A stretch of DNA of 64,000 bases from Archangium primigenium (GCF_016904885.1 NZ_JADWYI010000001.1:372001-436000); one strand, 5' to 3'. Positions 1 to 8,982 are shown, counted from the first letter of the stretch. The notes: generated by a model not told the origin, from the letters alone. Translations and numbers: made by a program.

Positions 1-2
1 AC

Positions 3-2177
3 GGCACGGTGACGCGCGTGCGCCTGGGGGGCCACTTCGCGCCGGAGCTGCGCGTGGACCTGGACTCGGACGCGCCGCCCACGCTGGAGAACCAGTTCCA
101 GGTCCTCGTGGGCGGCGAGGACGTCCGCGACGTGCGCTTCCTGTCGCGCGAGGTGCTCGAGGCCACGCTGCCCGCCCACCTGCCTCCGGGCCGCCATGAC
201 CTGACCGTCACCGACGCCCGGGGCCAGCGCACCACGCTCTCCGGCGGCTTCGAGGTGGTGGACCGGGACGTGCACCGGCTCGTCTTCGTCACCTCCATGC
301 GCTCGGCGCACACGGGCGAGTGGAGCGAGCCCATCCGCATCGAGCTGCGCGACGGCGAGGACCGGCCCTCGCCCACATCCCGGCCGCGCACGGTGCGCCT
401 CACGAGCGACTCGGCCACGGGCCGCTTCACGCCGCTCGGGGGCGGCGAGCCCCTGGCCGTGATGGAGCTGACGCTCGCGCCCGGCGAGAGCGGGGGCAAC
501 CTCATCTACCGGGACACCACGCCCGGCTACCACACGCTGGAGGGCAGCAGCCTGGGCCTGCCCCCCATCACCCAGACGGTGGCCGTGGGCCAGCTCGGGC
601 CCCCGGATCAGGTGCGCTTCACCCGGCTGCCCCTCGCGCCGCTCCAGGCGGGCACCCCCGTGGCGCTCGCCCTGGAGGTGCTCGACGCGACCGGCGGCCC
701 CGCGGCCCTGCCCCTCACCGGCGTGCGCGTGGAGCTGCGCACCGACGCGCCCTCGGGGGGCCTGGCGCGCACCCTGGACGAGCCCTTCCACCCGGCGCTC
801 ACCCTGCTGCTCGGCCGCACCGAGGGCCGACTGCCCCTCGTCTACCGGGACACGCGCGTCGCGACCCAGGTGCGCCTGAGCGCCCACGCCATCAACCGGG
901 ACACCCTCGCCACGCTCCGGCCGGATGACCAGCGCCTGTCCGTGGTGCCCGGGCCCACCCGGCGCTTCGAGGTGCTGCGCGAGCACATGGGGCCCGCGCG
1001 CGTGGGCGAGCCCGAGCCCTTCACCCTCCAGGCGGTGGACGCCTGGGACAACCCCACCGACTACACCGGCCCGGTGCTCCTGGGCACCCAGCCCACGGAC
1101 GCGGACTTCACCCCCGGCGCCCTCGCCCTGGTGGACGGCCGGGCCTCGTTCACCGCCCTCTTCCGCCAGGCCCGCCCCCAGTCGCTCGGGGTGTGGGATC
1201 CCCACCAGCCGGAAGTCCGGGGCACGTCGGCGCCGCTCGGGGTGAGCCCCGGCCCCCCGGTGCGCCTGCGGGTGACGGACGTGGAGGGGCCCGTGCGCGC
1301 CGGCGAGCCCTTCGCCCTCACGCTGGAGGCCCTGGACCGCTTTGGCCACCGCGCCCAGACGCCCTTGTCGGTGACGCTCGCCGCGCCGGGCGTGCCCAAG
1401 GGCGCGCTGAGCCCCACCACCAGCGGCACCTTCGTCGGGACGACGACGCTCCGGGTCACGCTCACCGCCGCCGTGCGCGAGACGCACCTGGTGCTGGAGG
1501 AGGAGAGTGGCGAGGGCCCCCCCGGACTGAGCGCCACCACGGGCGGCTTCACCGTGCGGCCCGGCCCCACCCGGCGGCTGCTCGTGGAGGACACCCCGGT
1601 CGCGCCCACCGCGGGCGGCGCCTTCCCCGTGCGCCTGTCCGCCGTGGACGCGTGGGGCAACCCCACCGAGGACGTGCACGACCTCACGCTCGGCACCGAG
1701 GGCCCCGAGGACCTGGGCCTCACCCCCACCCGCTTCGCGAGCTTCCAGGGCACGGCCCACGTCTCCGTCACCCTGACCCGGGCCCACGTGCCCACGCGCC
1801 TCACCGTGGAGGCGGGCGGCGTGAAGGGCCAGCAGGCCAAGGCCTTCACCGTCCAGGCCGGGCCCTTCGCCGGCTACGCGCTCACGGGCCCCGCGTGCAT
1901 CACCGAGACCGACCACTGGTCGCTCGGCGTGATGGCCCGGGATGCCTGGGGCAACCGCGTGCCCGGCTACACGGGCAAGGCGCGCCTGTCCGTCGCGCCC
2001 CGGGGCACGCCGAGCCCCGGCGAGACGGCGCCCTTCGTCTCGGGCCGCACCTGGCTGCAGCTGAGCCTCAACGAAATCCGCGCGCCCCGGACGGGCGTGA
2101 CGCTCACCGCGCGGGACACGGCCGACGCGGACAAGCAGGGCACGCTCGACCTGTCCCTCCAGACGAGCTGTCCGTGA
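3..2177 (+). CDS. Ig-like repeat surface protein, 5-prime end cut by window
   Basis: The frame is open to the left edge, and the residues before the first GTG (base 9) continue an IPT/TIG-like strand pattern, so the true start lies outside the window. After one IPT/TIG-like domain come tandem beta-sandwich repeats of about 100 residues. Each opens with PGPTRR-type or PGPPVR-type segments (near residues 313, 413, 517 and 616 counted from base 9) and carries a conserved DAWGNP-type motif, typical of bacterial Ig-like (Big/invasin) repeats. Such proteins are exported and act as stalks or adhesins; no catalytic domain is visible in this part. It stops 18 bases before a histidine kinase gene and could share its transcript. 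The function is inferred from repeat architecture only. Confidence 0.6.
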   Translation, partial: GTVTRVRLGGHFAPELRVDLDSDAPPTLENQFQVLVGGEDVRDVRFLSREVLEATLPAHLPPGRHDLTVTDARGQRTTLSGGFEVVDRDVHRLVFVTSMRSAHTGEWSEPIRIELRDGEDRPSPTSRPRTVRLTSDSATGRFTPLGGGEPLAVMELTLAPGESGGNLIYRDTTPGYHTLEGSSLGLPPITQTVAVGQLGPPDQVRFTRLPLAPLQAGTPVALALEVLDATGGPAALPLTGVRVELRTDAPSGGLARTLDEPFHPALTLLLGRTEGRLPLVYRDTRVATQVRLSAHAINRDTLATLRPDDQRLSVVPGPTRRFEVLREHMGPARVGEPEPFTLQAVDAWDNPTDYTGPVLLGTQPTDADFTPGALALVDGRASFTALFRQARPQSLGVWDPHQPEVRGTSAPLGVSPGPPVRLRVTDVEGPVRAGEPFALTLEALDRFGHRAQTPLSVTLAAPGVPKGALSPTTSGTFVGTTTLRVTLTAAVRETHLVLEEESGEGPPGLSATTGGFTVRPGPTRRLLVEDTPVAPTAGGAFPVRLSAVDAWGNPTEDVHDLTLGTEGPEDLGLTPTRFASFQGTAHVSVTLTRAHVPTRLTVEAGGVKGQQAKAFTVQAGPFAGYALTGPACITETDHWSLGVMARDAWGNRVPGYTGKARLSVAPRGTPSPGETAPFVSGRTWLQLSLNEIRAPRTGVTLTARDTADADKQGTLDLSLQTSCP

Positions 2178-2195
2178 ACCCCCGGAGCACGCCCC

Positions 2196-4082
2196 ATGCG
2201 GATCCGCACCCGACTGCTCCTCGTGCTCATCGCCACCGCCGCGCTGCCCACGGGCGCGGTGGGGTGGCTCACCTACCGGGGCGCGGAGAGCGCCCTGTCC
2301 GAGGCGGTGGCCAGCCAACACCAACGCACGGCGCTCGCCGAGGCGGAGCACGCCCGGGCGCACGTGCGCACCGTGGCGGCGGAGTTGGAAGGGGCGCTCG
2401 TGCACCAGGACCCCTGGGCCCTGGGCCCCGCGGACACCCAGGAGTTCCTCACCCGCGTCTTCCTGCGCCGCGAGCGGCTGGCGCTCGTGGGCCTGCTCGA
2501 CGCGGGCGGGGGGATGACGGCGAGCGTCTTCGTGGACGATGCCGAGGCCTTCGCGCGGCGCGAGCCCCAGTTCCGCCGCCACGACACCGTCTCCGCCGCC
2601 GAGGTGGCGGACTTCCGGCGCCGGGCCGTGGACGTGCTCGCGCGCCTGCCTCCGGGTGAGGCCCACGCCGTCTCCCCGCCCTACCTCACGGCCACCCGCC
2701 AGCGCCCCGCCGTGGTGGTGGTGGCGCGCTCGCCCCGGGACGCGGGCGGGGGACTGGCCGCGGAGCTGGGCCTGGAGGAGCTGTCCGCGCGGCTCGGGGC
2801 GGGCTCCCGGCGGGGCGCGGGCGCCGAGCGCGCCTTCCTGCTCGACGCGCGCGGGCGGCTGCTGCTGGACGGCGACGAGGCGCACGAGCGGGCGTCGGCG
2901 GACTTCTCGGCGCGCCTGCCCCCGGTGGTGGGCGCCCGGGCCCCCGGCCTGGGCACGTACGAGGACGGGGGCCAGGCGTGGCTCGCCGCCTACAGCCCGG
3001 TGCCGGAGCTGGGGTGGGTGGCCGTGGTGGCGCGGCCCCGGGACGAGGCCCTCGCGCCCCTGCTCGCGCTCGCCCGGGGCTCCTTCGGCGTGCTGGAGCT
3101 CGCGCTGCTCGGAGTGCTCGTCCTGGCGCCGCTGCTCGCGCGGGCCCTGGCCCGGCCCATCGCCCGGCTCGCGGACGGCGCGCGGGCGCTCGCCCGAGGA
3201 GAGCTTACCCACCGCCTGCCCCCCGAACGCGCGGATGAGCTCGGGGACCTGGCGCGCGCCTTCAACGACATGGGCCAGGAACTGCAGCGGGCCCACGAGG
3301 AGCTCGTGCGCTTCAACGGCCAGCTCCAGACCCAGGTGGACGAGCGCACCCGCGAGCTGCGCGAGGCCCAGGACCAGCTCTCGCGCAGCCAGCGCCTGGC
3401 CGCCATGGGGGACCTGGCGGCCGGCATGGCGCACGAGATGAACAACCCGCTGGCCGCCATCCTCGGCAACGTGCAGCTCGTGCTCCTGGACCTGCCGCCG
3501 GCCGAGGACCCGCACCGGATGCTCACCGCGGTGCAGCAGCAGGCCCAACGCATCGCCGGCATCGTGCGCGAGCTGCAACTGCTCTCCGAGCGCCAGCACC
3601 GGGGCCGCCAGGCGCTGGACCTGCACCGGGTGCTCCAACAAGCGCTGCACACACGTGACGCGGAGCTCGTCCGGGGCGGCGTGCGCGTGGACTGCCAGTT
3701 CCACCCGGGCGAGGCGCGGGTGCTCGGCGACACCCAGGCCCTGGGCGACGTCTTCGCCCGGCTGCTGTGCAACGCGCTCAACGCCCTCAAGGACCGGCCC
3801 GAGCGCACGCTGACGCTGGCCACGCGCGTGGTGGACACGCAGCTGGTGCGCGTGGAGCTCCGGGACACGGGCCGGGGCATCGCCCGCGAGCACCTGGACC
3901 GCATCTTCAACCCCTTCTTCACCACCAAACAGGAGTGGACGGGCCGGGGCTTGTCGCTCGCCGTGTGCCACCGCGTGGTGGAGGACCATGGCGGCACCCT
4001 CACCCTCCACAGCGACGAGGGCGTGGGCACCACCGTCACCCTCGTGCTCCCGGCGGCCCCGGCGGCCCGCCCCCTCGCGTGA
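2196..4082 (+). CDS. Membrane sensor histidine kinase with HAMP
   Basis: The 628-residue protein begins with a membrane helix (about residues 5-27). A periplasmic sensor of roughly 250 residues follows, then a second membrane helix near 290-315, a HAMP linker, a short coiled coil and a HisKA helix with phospho-accepting His413 in AHEMNNP. The ATPase domain shows an N-box (NALNAL), DTGRGIA and FFTTKQ. Its glycine lid reads GRGLSLAV where most kinases have GTGLGL, a mild deviation. Domain order matches NtrB/ZraS-like kinases. No response regulator is adjacent, so the partner is elsewhere, as is common for orphan kinases in myxobacteria. The ATG at 2196 places the first helix correctly at the N terminus. 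Ligand unknown. Confidence 0.85.
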   Translation: MRIRTRLLLVLIATAALPTGAVGWLTYRGAESALSEAVASQHQRTALAEAEHARAHVRTVAAELEGALVHQDPWALGPADTQEFLTRVFLRRERLALVGLLDAGGGMTASVFVDDAEAFARREPQFRRHDTVSAAEVADFRRRAVDVLARLPPGEAHAVSPPYLTATRQRPAVVVVARSPRDAGGGLAAELGLEELSARLGAGSRRGAGAERAFLLDARGRLLLDGDEAHERASADFSARLPPVVGARAPGLGTYEDGGQAWLAAYSPVPELGWVAVVARPRDEALAPLLALARGSFGVLELALLGVLVLAPLLARALARPIARLADGARALARGELTHRLPPERADELGDLARAFNDMGQELQRAHEELVRFNGQLQTQVDERTRELREAQDQLSRSQRLAAMGDLAAGMAHEMNNPLAAILGNVQLVLLDLPPAEDPHRMLTAVQQQAQRIAGIVRELQLLSERQHRGRQALDLHRVLQQALHTRDAELVRGGVRVDCQFHPGEARVLGDTQALGDVFARLLCNALNALKDRPERTLTLATRVVDTQLVRVELRDTGRGIAREHLDRIFNPFFTTKQEWTGRGLSLAVCHRVVEDHGGTLTLHSDEGVGTTVTLVLPAAPAARPLA

Positions 4083-4208
4083 GTCCTCTCGCAAACGGTC
4101 CACGCGCCGGGACGGGCGCCGCCCGAATTACGACTCGCGGGTGCCCGACGAGGCGTTTATAAGGTGGAACTTCGCGCCCACCGCGACCAACCAGATCAGG
4201 AGAACCCC

Positions 4209-4805
4209 ATGGCTTTCGAACTGCCGCCGCTGCCGTACGCCCACGACGCCCTGCAGCCGCACATCTCCAAGGAGACCTTGGAGTACCACCACGACAAGCA
4301 CCACAACACCTACGTGGTGAACCTCAACGGCCTCATCCCCGGCACCCAGTTCGAGGGCAAGAGCCTGGAGGAGATCATCAAGGCCTCCTCCGGTGGCATC
4401 TTCAACAACGCGGCCCAGGTGTGGAACCACACCTTCTACTGGCACTGCCTGTCGCCCAACGGCGGCGGTCAGCCCACGGGCGCGCTGGCGGACGCGATCA
4501 ACGCCACGTTCGGCTCCTTCGACAAGTTCAAGGCGGAGTTCACCAAGATCTCCGTGGGCACCTTCGGCTCCGGCTGGGGCTGGCTGGTGAAGAAGGCGGA
4601 CGGCTCGCTCGCGCTGGCCAGCACCACCGGCGCCGGCAACCCGCTGACCAGCGGCGAGACCCCGCTGCTCACCTGCGACGTGTGGGAGCACGCCTACTAC
4701 ATCGACTACCGCAACCTGCGTCCCAAGTACGTCGAGGCCTTCTGGAACCTGGTGAACTGGGAGTTCGTCTCCCAGCAGTTCGCCGGCAACACCTTCAAGG
4801 CCTGA
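4209..4805 (+). CDS. sodB: Superoxide dismutase [Fe]
   Basis: This cytoplasmic enzyme converts superoxide to oxygen and hydrogen peroxide. At 198 residues it has the usual length of Fe-SOD. Metal ligands are His27, His74, Asp157 and His161 (the last two in DVWEHAYY). The iron-type signature [14 protein letters not shown] includes Gln70, the outer-sphere residue that marks Fe rather than Mn enzymes. The start is ATG 4209, preceded by CAGGAGA at 4197-4203; a longer in-frame start at 4164 has no family support. TTATAA at 4157-4162 may be part of its promoter, without a clear -35 box. The gene ends in front of a strong hairpin shared with the convergent neighbour. Confidence 0.97.
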   Translation: MAFELPPLPYAHDALQPHISKETLEYHHDKHHNTYVVNLNGLIPGTQFEGKSLEEIIKASSGGIFNNAAQVWNHTFYWHCLSPNGGGQPTGALADAINATFGSFDKFKAEFTKISVGTFGSGWGWLVKKADGSLALASTTGAGNPLTSGETPLLTCDVWEHAYYIDYRNLRPKYVEAFWNLVNWEFVSQQFAGNTFKA

Positions 4806-4811
4806 GACACC

Positions 4812-4836
4812 GGACGCCCCGCCGAGCGGGGCGTCC
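4812..4836. terminator. Bidirectional hairpin between sodB and convergent gene
   Basis: A perfect 11-base stem, GGACGCCCCGC and its complement, encloses a three-base CGA loop, seven bases after the sodB stop and 21 bases before the stop of the convergent gene. There is no T-tract, as usual in GC-rich genomes, so termination on both strands is inferred from position and stem strength. Confidence 0.7.
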
Positions 4837-4857
4837 GCGCCGCTTAGAGCGGCCGCG

Positions 4858-5640
4858 CTACGGCTCCACGGCCTGCCGCGGCTGCTCCTTCTTCGCCACG
4901 GGCAGGTAGCACTTGCCCTGGTACTCCGCCTGGGTGTCGAAGCAGGGCGGCTTCTTCTCCAGCGCGACCCAGCACCCACTGTTGATCTCCACCGCACCCT
5001 TGCGGGTCTCGCAGGGGGGAACGGCCTGATCGCCGAAGGGCCTGCCCGGCAGGGGGTAGGACACGAGTGGCACCCGCTCGTTCTCCAGCTTCACCGTGGA
5101 CGGGGCGCTCGCGAGGAACACCCCGATGGGCTCCCCGGACGGCGCGGCCATGTCGGTGGCGGCCGGCCAGTGGCGCCAGGTCTGCACCCCCAACGCCAGC
5201 AGGGAGAGGCCCGCGAGCGCCCAGCCCGTCCGGCCCCACGCCCGCTCCGTCATGCGCAGGGTCCCGCGCGGAGGCTCCGGCGGCGGGAGCGTCTGGCCCA
5301 TGAAGTGCGCCTGGGTCTGGACACTGTCCTCCACCTGCTGGCCGACCACGTGGAGCCACGTCAGCAGGTTCACCCAATCCATGGCGTGCGCGAGGTCGGG
5401 CTGGCACTCCAGCTCCAGGGACACCGAGTCCGGCCCGGGGCAGAAGTGGAGCCATCCGAGCATCGCGCGCAGGGGCTGCCACTGGACGCTGTTGTTGGGA
5501 AACAGCGTCAGGGCGGGCCTGCCGGTGACCACGTTCCATGATTCGTAGAGCCGCCCCAGTCGGGGGTCGACCTCCTCGCAGCGCCTGAGCAACCGGAACG
5601 GGCCCGGCCCGCGATCCGTCTCCGTCTTTTCCTTCGACAT
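4858..5640 (-). CDS. Hypothetical membrane protein with C-terminal Cys module
   Basis: The 260-residue protein has a cytoplasmic N-terminal region of about 140 residues (contains RRCEEVDPRLGRLYESW). One membrane helix follows (WALAGLSLLALGVQTW), then an outer segment ending in a Cys-containing module (INSGCWVALEKKPPC, YQGKCYLPV). From memory, very similar modules recur as the C-terminal tail of myxobacterial Ser/Thr kinases and as free-standing proteins; here no kinase domain is present. The start is set at ATG 5640 because GGGAGGTG lies just upstream; the longer open frame to 5796 lacks a ribosome site. It sits between sodB and the toxin locus. No catalytic function can be assigned. Confidence 0.7.
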   Translation of the reverse strand: MSKEKTETDRGPGPFRLLRRCEEVDPRLGRLYESWNVVTGRPALTLFPNNSVQWQPLRAMLGWLHFCPGPDSVSLELECQPDLAHAMDWVNLLTWLHVVGQQVEDSVQTQAHFMGQTLPPPEPPRGTLRMTERAWGRTGWALAGLSLLALGVQTWRHWPAATDMAAPSGEPIGVFLASAPSTVKLENERVPLVSYPLPGRPFGDQAVPPCETRKGAVEINSGCWVALEKKPPCFDTQAEYQGKCYLPVAKKEQPRQAVEP

Positions 5641-5777
5641 GTGCACCTCCCTCGCGGAGGACTCTTCCTGGACGTGACCTTTCGAGTCAAGTCCGAGAAA
5701 CGAGCCTGTTGGGTCAGACGTGGGCAACCTTGGGGGTTGTGGACGGGCGCGCGGGCCTCGCGCTGAGATGACGCTCG

Positions 5778-5954
5778 ATGACTCCTTCGAGCCCATGGTG
5801 GCAAGGCGCCCGCCGCTTCCTCGGAACCTGGGCGCTGCTGGTGCTGACCGTGTGGAGCGCCTGCGTGCCGACCCGGTCGCTCCGGCGAGCCGTCACCGCG
5901 CGCCCCACGGCCCAGGAGGCGCAACCCGCTGTGAGCGGAGCCGCCTTCCTTTGA
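5778..5954 (+). pseudogene. 5-prime remnant of a SitA-type toxin lipoprotein gene
   Basis: The first about 50 codons are almost the same as the start of the intact toxin gene at 8983. They share MTPSSPWWQGARRFLGTWAL, the signal peptide, WSACVPT and ARPTAQE-type sequence. After about 5930-5940 the similarity stops and the frame ends at TGA 5952-5954. The rest of the toxin gene is absent; in its place lies a foreign segment reaching to about 8325, after which a cognate-type immunity gene resumes. I read this as a toxin gene decapitated by an insertion/deletion event. The 58-residue product would be little more than a lipidated signal peptide. Confidence 0.8.
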
Positions 5955-6292
5955 GACTAGAGGCTCGCTTCCATTTTCCCCTTTCCCCTCTGAAAAGGAG
6001 GCATCCATCTGTCCGAGCGAGTCCATTCGCGTCCGTTCGGTTTGGCCCCCGTGGACCGCTCGCCGGGCGATGAGTCCTTGGCCCCCTGGCTGGCTTCTGG
6101 CACCAATGCCTGAGCCCATCCATAGAGATGTCCCCCACTGACTCCGCGTCTCCGGAGGAGTCGTATCCTGTAGGCTAAGTGCCTGCCTTCGCCACACAGT
6201 CTCCTTACTCTTGGACTTCAGGTGTATTTTGATGGATTTTCCCCTTCGAAGTCCCATGATCCCGACCAAACAGCCAATCGGAGCATCGTAAA
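5955..6292. other. Non-coding left arm of inserted segment
   Basis: These 338 bases separate the toxin-head remnant from the ATPase gene. GC falls visibly towards 6293. I find no convincing frame on either strand, no terminal inverted repeat and no tRNA. It probably holds the ATPase promoter, but I could not pick convincing -35 and -10 boxes. Confidence 0.4.
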
Positions 6293-7861
6293 ATGGTAGA
6301 CGAGGATAAGCTCAAAAAGCTGCGTGTAGTAATAAGTGAATCCTTGCGCGTGCAGCAGGGAGGGGCAGACCATATCGAGTACATCGACCCCTCAAACACC
6401 TTGACCGATATTGTCGCACGACAAAATCATGTTGTTTTCGGTCGGCGTGGATGCGGGAAAACCCTGCTGCTGCACCATTCAGCTCGGCTCCTCGCCACGA
6501 ATACGAGGCGCGTGTATCTCAACTGCGAAGACTTCAAGACACATTCATTTCCCAATGTATTGGTCGAAATATTGACAGCGGTATTTCGTGAACTTGAAAG
6601 AAATCTCGGCGGTTGGTTCGGTCGCAAAAGGGCCGTCAGGCAACTAGTTCAAGAAATCATAGCCGAACTCAACCGCCTCAAGGCCGAAGCCGATGAAATC
6701 AACCAAAGCATTAAAGAGACTGGCGAGACAAGTCAGGAAACGGCCTCATCTGCAACTGTTGGCACCAAACTCTTCGAGAAGACCCTAGACCTCACCATAT
6801 CAGACGCAGAAAAGGCCCAAATCAAAAGCGGTTTCGAGAAGTTGTACCAACGAAGCGACATGAAGCTTCAGAAGCTCAACCTCGCGATCCCTCCATTCAA
6901 GCAGAGGATCAGAGAGGTGTTCGAGAACAGCACCAAAATCAAGTCGGTCTTTATTGAGCTCGACGATTTCTACCACCTGCCTCGAGCAGCGCAGCCACAC
7001 ATAGCTGACTTTGTTCATCGACTGTGCAAGGACGTGCCTCTATTTTTCAAAATTGCTACACTCCGTCACTCTAGCGATCTTTACGCGGAGCGTTCTGGCC
7101 AGCCCATTGGAGTTCAGGAGCGCCACGATTTTCAGCCCATAAACGTGGACTTCACGCTCCAAGATTTTCATAGGACAGAGAAGCAACTCCGAAATATTTT
7201 TCACAAATTTGCGGAGAAAGCCGAAATCTCCCCGAAGGAATTCAACGACCAGCTCTTCAAGGGAGACGGCTTCCGGCGCCTCATTCTCGCTGGCGGAGGA
7301 GTACCTCGGGACTGTCTCTCACTTTTCCTTGAGGCCTTGGAGAACGTAAGCAATCAAGCCGATCCACGCATCGGGAAAGATGATGTGCGACAATTGTCCT
7401 TACAGAATCTCCAACATCGAATTCAAGAGATGAAACGGGATTCCGAGCACAGCGAGCAGGATGCGCTACTCCGAGCGACGTTTGTCATTCGTCAATTCTG
7501 TCTCGACAGGAAGAGCAATGTTTTTTGCATATCCGAGAAGACGTTACAGGAACGAGAAAATCTGAGGTATCTGTTCAATCGTCTCTTCGATTACCGTATC
7601 ATCCACAGTCTCGACACGGCCATCACACACAAAAAGCAACTAGGCTCATTCCAGGCGTTCATGATTGACCTAGGAAGCTATGCGCATATGCGCAAACTCG
7701 ACAGCAAATTCAGGGAGATCGACATCGCTGAAAAGGATGCAAAGGAAGAGATTCGAGGTGCGCCCGTTATCGAGGTTGCCGTTCTTGAAAGTTTTTGGAG
7801 GGATGCGCCCCCTGACGTTGAGCAGTCCCTCGCGCAAGAGCTAGTTGCCGCTGCGGAGTAA
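6293..7861 (+). CDS. ORC/CDC6-like AAA ATPase, acquired accessory gene
   Basis: This 522-residue soluble protein has a Walker A motif GRRGCGKT (residues 50-57), a Walker B-like strand VFIELDD (219-225), and a sensor-like KIATLRH segment near 253-259. The C-terminal helical region (about 390-470) could be a winged helix. A charged coiled-coil-like insertion (about 110-200) splits the ATPase core. This layout recalls STAND/ORC-type NTPases found alone or in defence islands; substrate and role are unknown. Base composition is unlike the neighbours: the line 6601-6660 has 30 G+C of 60, and codon use includes many A/T-ending codons. A weak GGAG lies about 10 bases before the ATG. It sits inside a segment that replaces a toxin gene body, next to an IS630 relic, which suggests horizontal transfer. 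Confidence 0.7.
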   Translation: MVDEDKLKKLRVVISESLRVQQGGADHIEYIDPSNTLTDIVARQNHVVFGRRGCGKTLLLHHSARLLATNTRRVYLNCEDFKTHSFPNVLVEILTAVFRELERNLGGWFGRKRAVRQLVQEIIAELNRLKAEADEINQSIKETGETSQETASSATVGTKLFEKTLDLTISDAEKAQIKSGFEKLYQRSDMKLQKLNLAIPPFKQRIREVFENSTKIKSVFIELDDFYHLPRAAQPHIADFVHRLCKDVPLFFKIATLRHSSDLYAERSGQPIGVQERHDFQPINVDFTLQDFHRTEKQLRNIFHKFAEKAEISPKEFNDQLFKGDGFRRLILAGGGVPRDCLSLFLEALENVSNQADPRIGKDDVRQLSLQNLQHRIQEMKRDSEHSEQDALLRATFVIRQFCLDRKSNVFCISEKTLQERENLRYLFNRLFDYRIIHSLDTAITHKKQLGSFQAFMIDLGSYAHMRKLDSKFREIDIAEKDAKEEIRGAPVIEVAVLESFWRDAPPDVEQSLAQELVAAAE

Positions 7862-7892
7862 TCTAGCGGTCGCTGAAGCAGCCGAACAAATG

Positions 7893-7913
7893 CATAGCAG
7901 GCAATCTGCTATG
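7893..7913 (+). terminator. Hairpin after ATPase gene
   Basis: CATAGCAG (7893-7900) pairs perfectly with CTGCTATG (7906-7913) around a GCAAT loop, 31 bases after the ATPase stop codon. There is no long T-run. A terminator role is inferred from position. Confidence 0.5.
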
Positions 7914-7989
7914 TCGGGTCATTTGGACCGCTTCGGCTGCCGTGCCCTTTCTCCACCGGACCCGAGCATCGTTGACCTGACAGCGGAAA

Positions 7990-8175
7990 TCACGTGGCTT
8001 GAGACTGAAAGCCACAGGCTTTGAATCATTGGGCCGCATCCGATGCAGAAATGAGCATCATGGCGTCCTAGACCGCCTGACGAAGTGCGGTGACGGTGCG
8101 CGCCTCTGCCGTCCGGAGCAATCCCTTGAGTTTGGACCATGCGAACTCGTGACCGTTCACCGGCAACAGACCGGT
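7990..8175 (-). pseudogene. IS630-family transposase C-terminal remnant
   Basis: Reading the minus strand from about 8170 down to TGA 7992-7990 gives a degenerate but recognisable IS630 transposase tail. The core AWSKLKGLLRTAEARTVTAL corresponds to the usual AWSKLK-x-LLR-x-AEART block. It is followed by QAV-stop-DAMMLISASDA-x-Q-stop-FKACGFQSQAT. Two in-frame stops and the missing DDE catalytic core make it a dead fragment. It lies inside the segment that interrupts the toxin locus and is likely debris of the event that brought in the ATPase gene. The family call is from memory of the conserved C-terminal motif. Confidence 0.7.
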
Positions 8176-8339
8176 GGCACGCCACATTTTGTGCTTAGAG
8201 AGCAGTCAGACACAACGCAATGGACCAGCATCTGCCGGGTCGGGCCGATACCGTTTTCCCGTGGATACGTATAACATCCAACTCAGCGCAAAACTGGACT
8301 TTTGACCACCTCACCGCGTCAACAGTTCAGGAACACGTC

Positions 8340-8972
8340 ATGGCATGGCTTGAAAACGTCATCCTCGAGCACAAGGACCTCCAGAACGAGCGCGTCCAGC
8401 TCACCTCCAAGGGGGCGCTCTACTTCCTCGGACCGAAGCTCACGCTCCGCGACTGCGAGGTGGTCTTGAAGGTCAGCGGGCGAAACCTGCTCCTCCGAGG
8501 CGCCCACTTCATCGACTGCACCATCGAGGTGAAACAGGAACTCAAGAACCACCAGGACTGGGTCTCGGCCACGCTCAAGGGCTGCCGGTTCAAGGGGCGG
8601 ATGTCCGGCTGTGACTTTGGCTACTCGCCCGAGTTCGTCAGCGACGCGGAGTTCGGCGTGGGCGTCATCGAGGACTGCGACTTCACCGAGGCCCGCCTGG
8701 ACGACTGCCGCTTCATGGGCTGCGACCCGAGCACCCTGCGCCTGCCCAAGTGGCCCTGCTTCACCCTCCTGAACCCCCTCCAGCGCAGCCAGGAACTCGC
8801 GCGCCTGCCCTGGCCGGGCAACATCTCGTCCATCGTCATGGCGGGCCACGCCCGGGACCCCTCGGCGACCGTCGCCGTCACCTACCACGCCCCCACCCTC
8901 GCGCGGGACAGCGGCACCACCGCCGAGACCCTCCGCGCCGTGCTCGACACCTGCCCCGACGTCCTCTTCTGA
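8340..8972 (+). CDS. Pentapeptide-like immunity protein, copy 1
   Basis: The 210-residue cytoplasmic-type protein has no signal peptide. Its central part (about 55-135) is a run of pentapeptide-like rungs such as FIDCT, CRFKG, CDFGY, IEDCDFTEARLDDCRF, which would form a right-handed beta-helix. It is one of three tandem paralogues around one SitA-type toxin, the arrangement expected of immunity (SitI-type) genes. The first 99 residues are identical to copy 3 (11309). It follows a toxin-head remnant and foreign DNA rather than an intact toxin, so it is now an orphan immunity gene lying just before the intact toxin gene (10 bases). The start ATG 8340 matches the paralogues; the upstream extension to 8220 lies in inserted DNA. 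Immunity function is inferred from context. Confidence 0.65.
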   Translation: MAWLENVILEHKDLQNERVQLTSKGALYFLGPKLTLRDCEVVLKVSGRNLLLRGAHFIDCTIEVKQELKNHQDWVSATLKGCRFKGRMSGCDFGYSPEFVSDAEFGVGVIEDCDFTEARLDDCRFMGCDPSTLRLPKWPCFTLLNPLQRSQELARLPWPGNISSIVMAGHARDPSATVAVTYHAPTLARDSGTTAETLRAVLDTCPDVLF

Positions 8973-8982
8973 GATCCCCCCG

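Noticed and set aside
4164-4208. Upstream in-frame start for sodB adding 15 residues
   Set aside because: The ATG at 4209 has a good ribosome site and matches the family N terminus; the extension covers the promoter-like TTATAA flank.
8176-8330. AT-richer stretch with AAAACTGGACTTTTGACC that might be an insertion-sequence end
   Set aside because: No matching inverted copy at the left side of the segment and no direct repeat could be found by eye.
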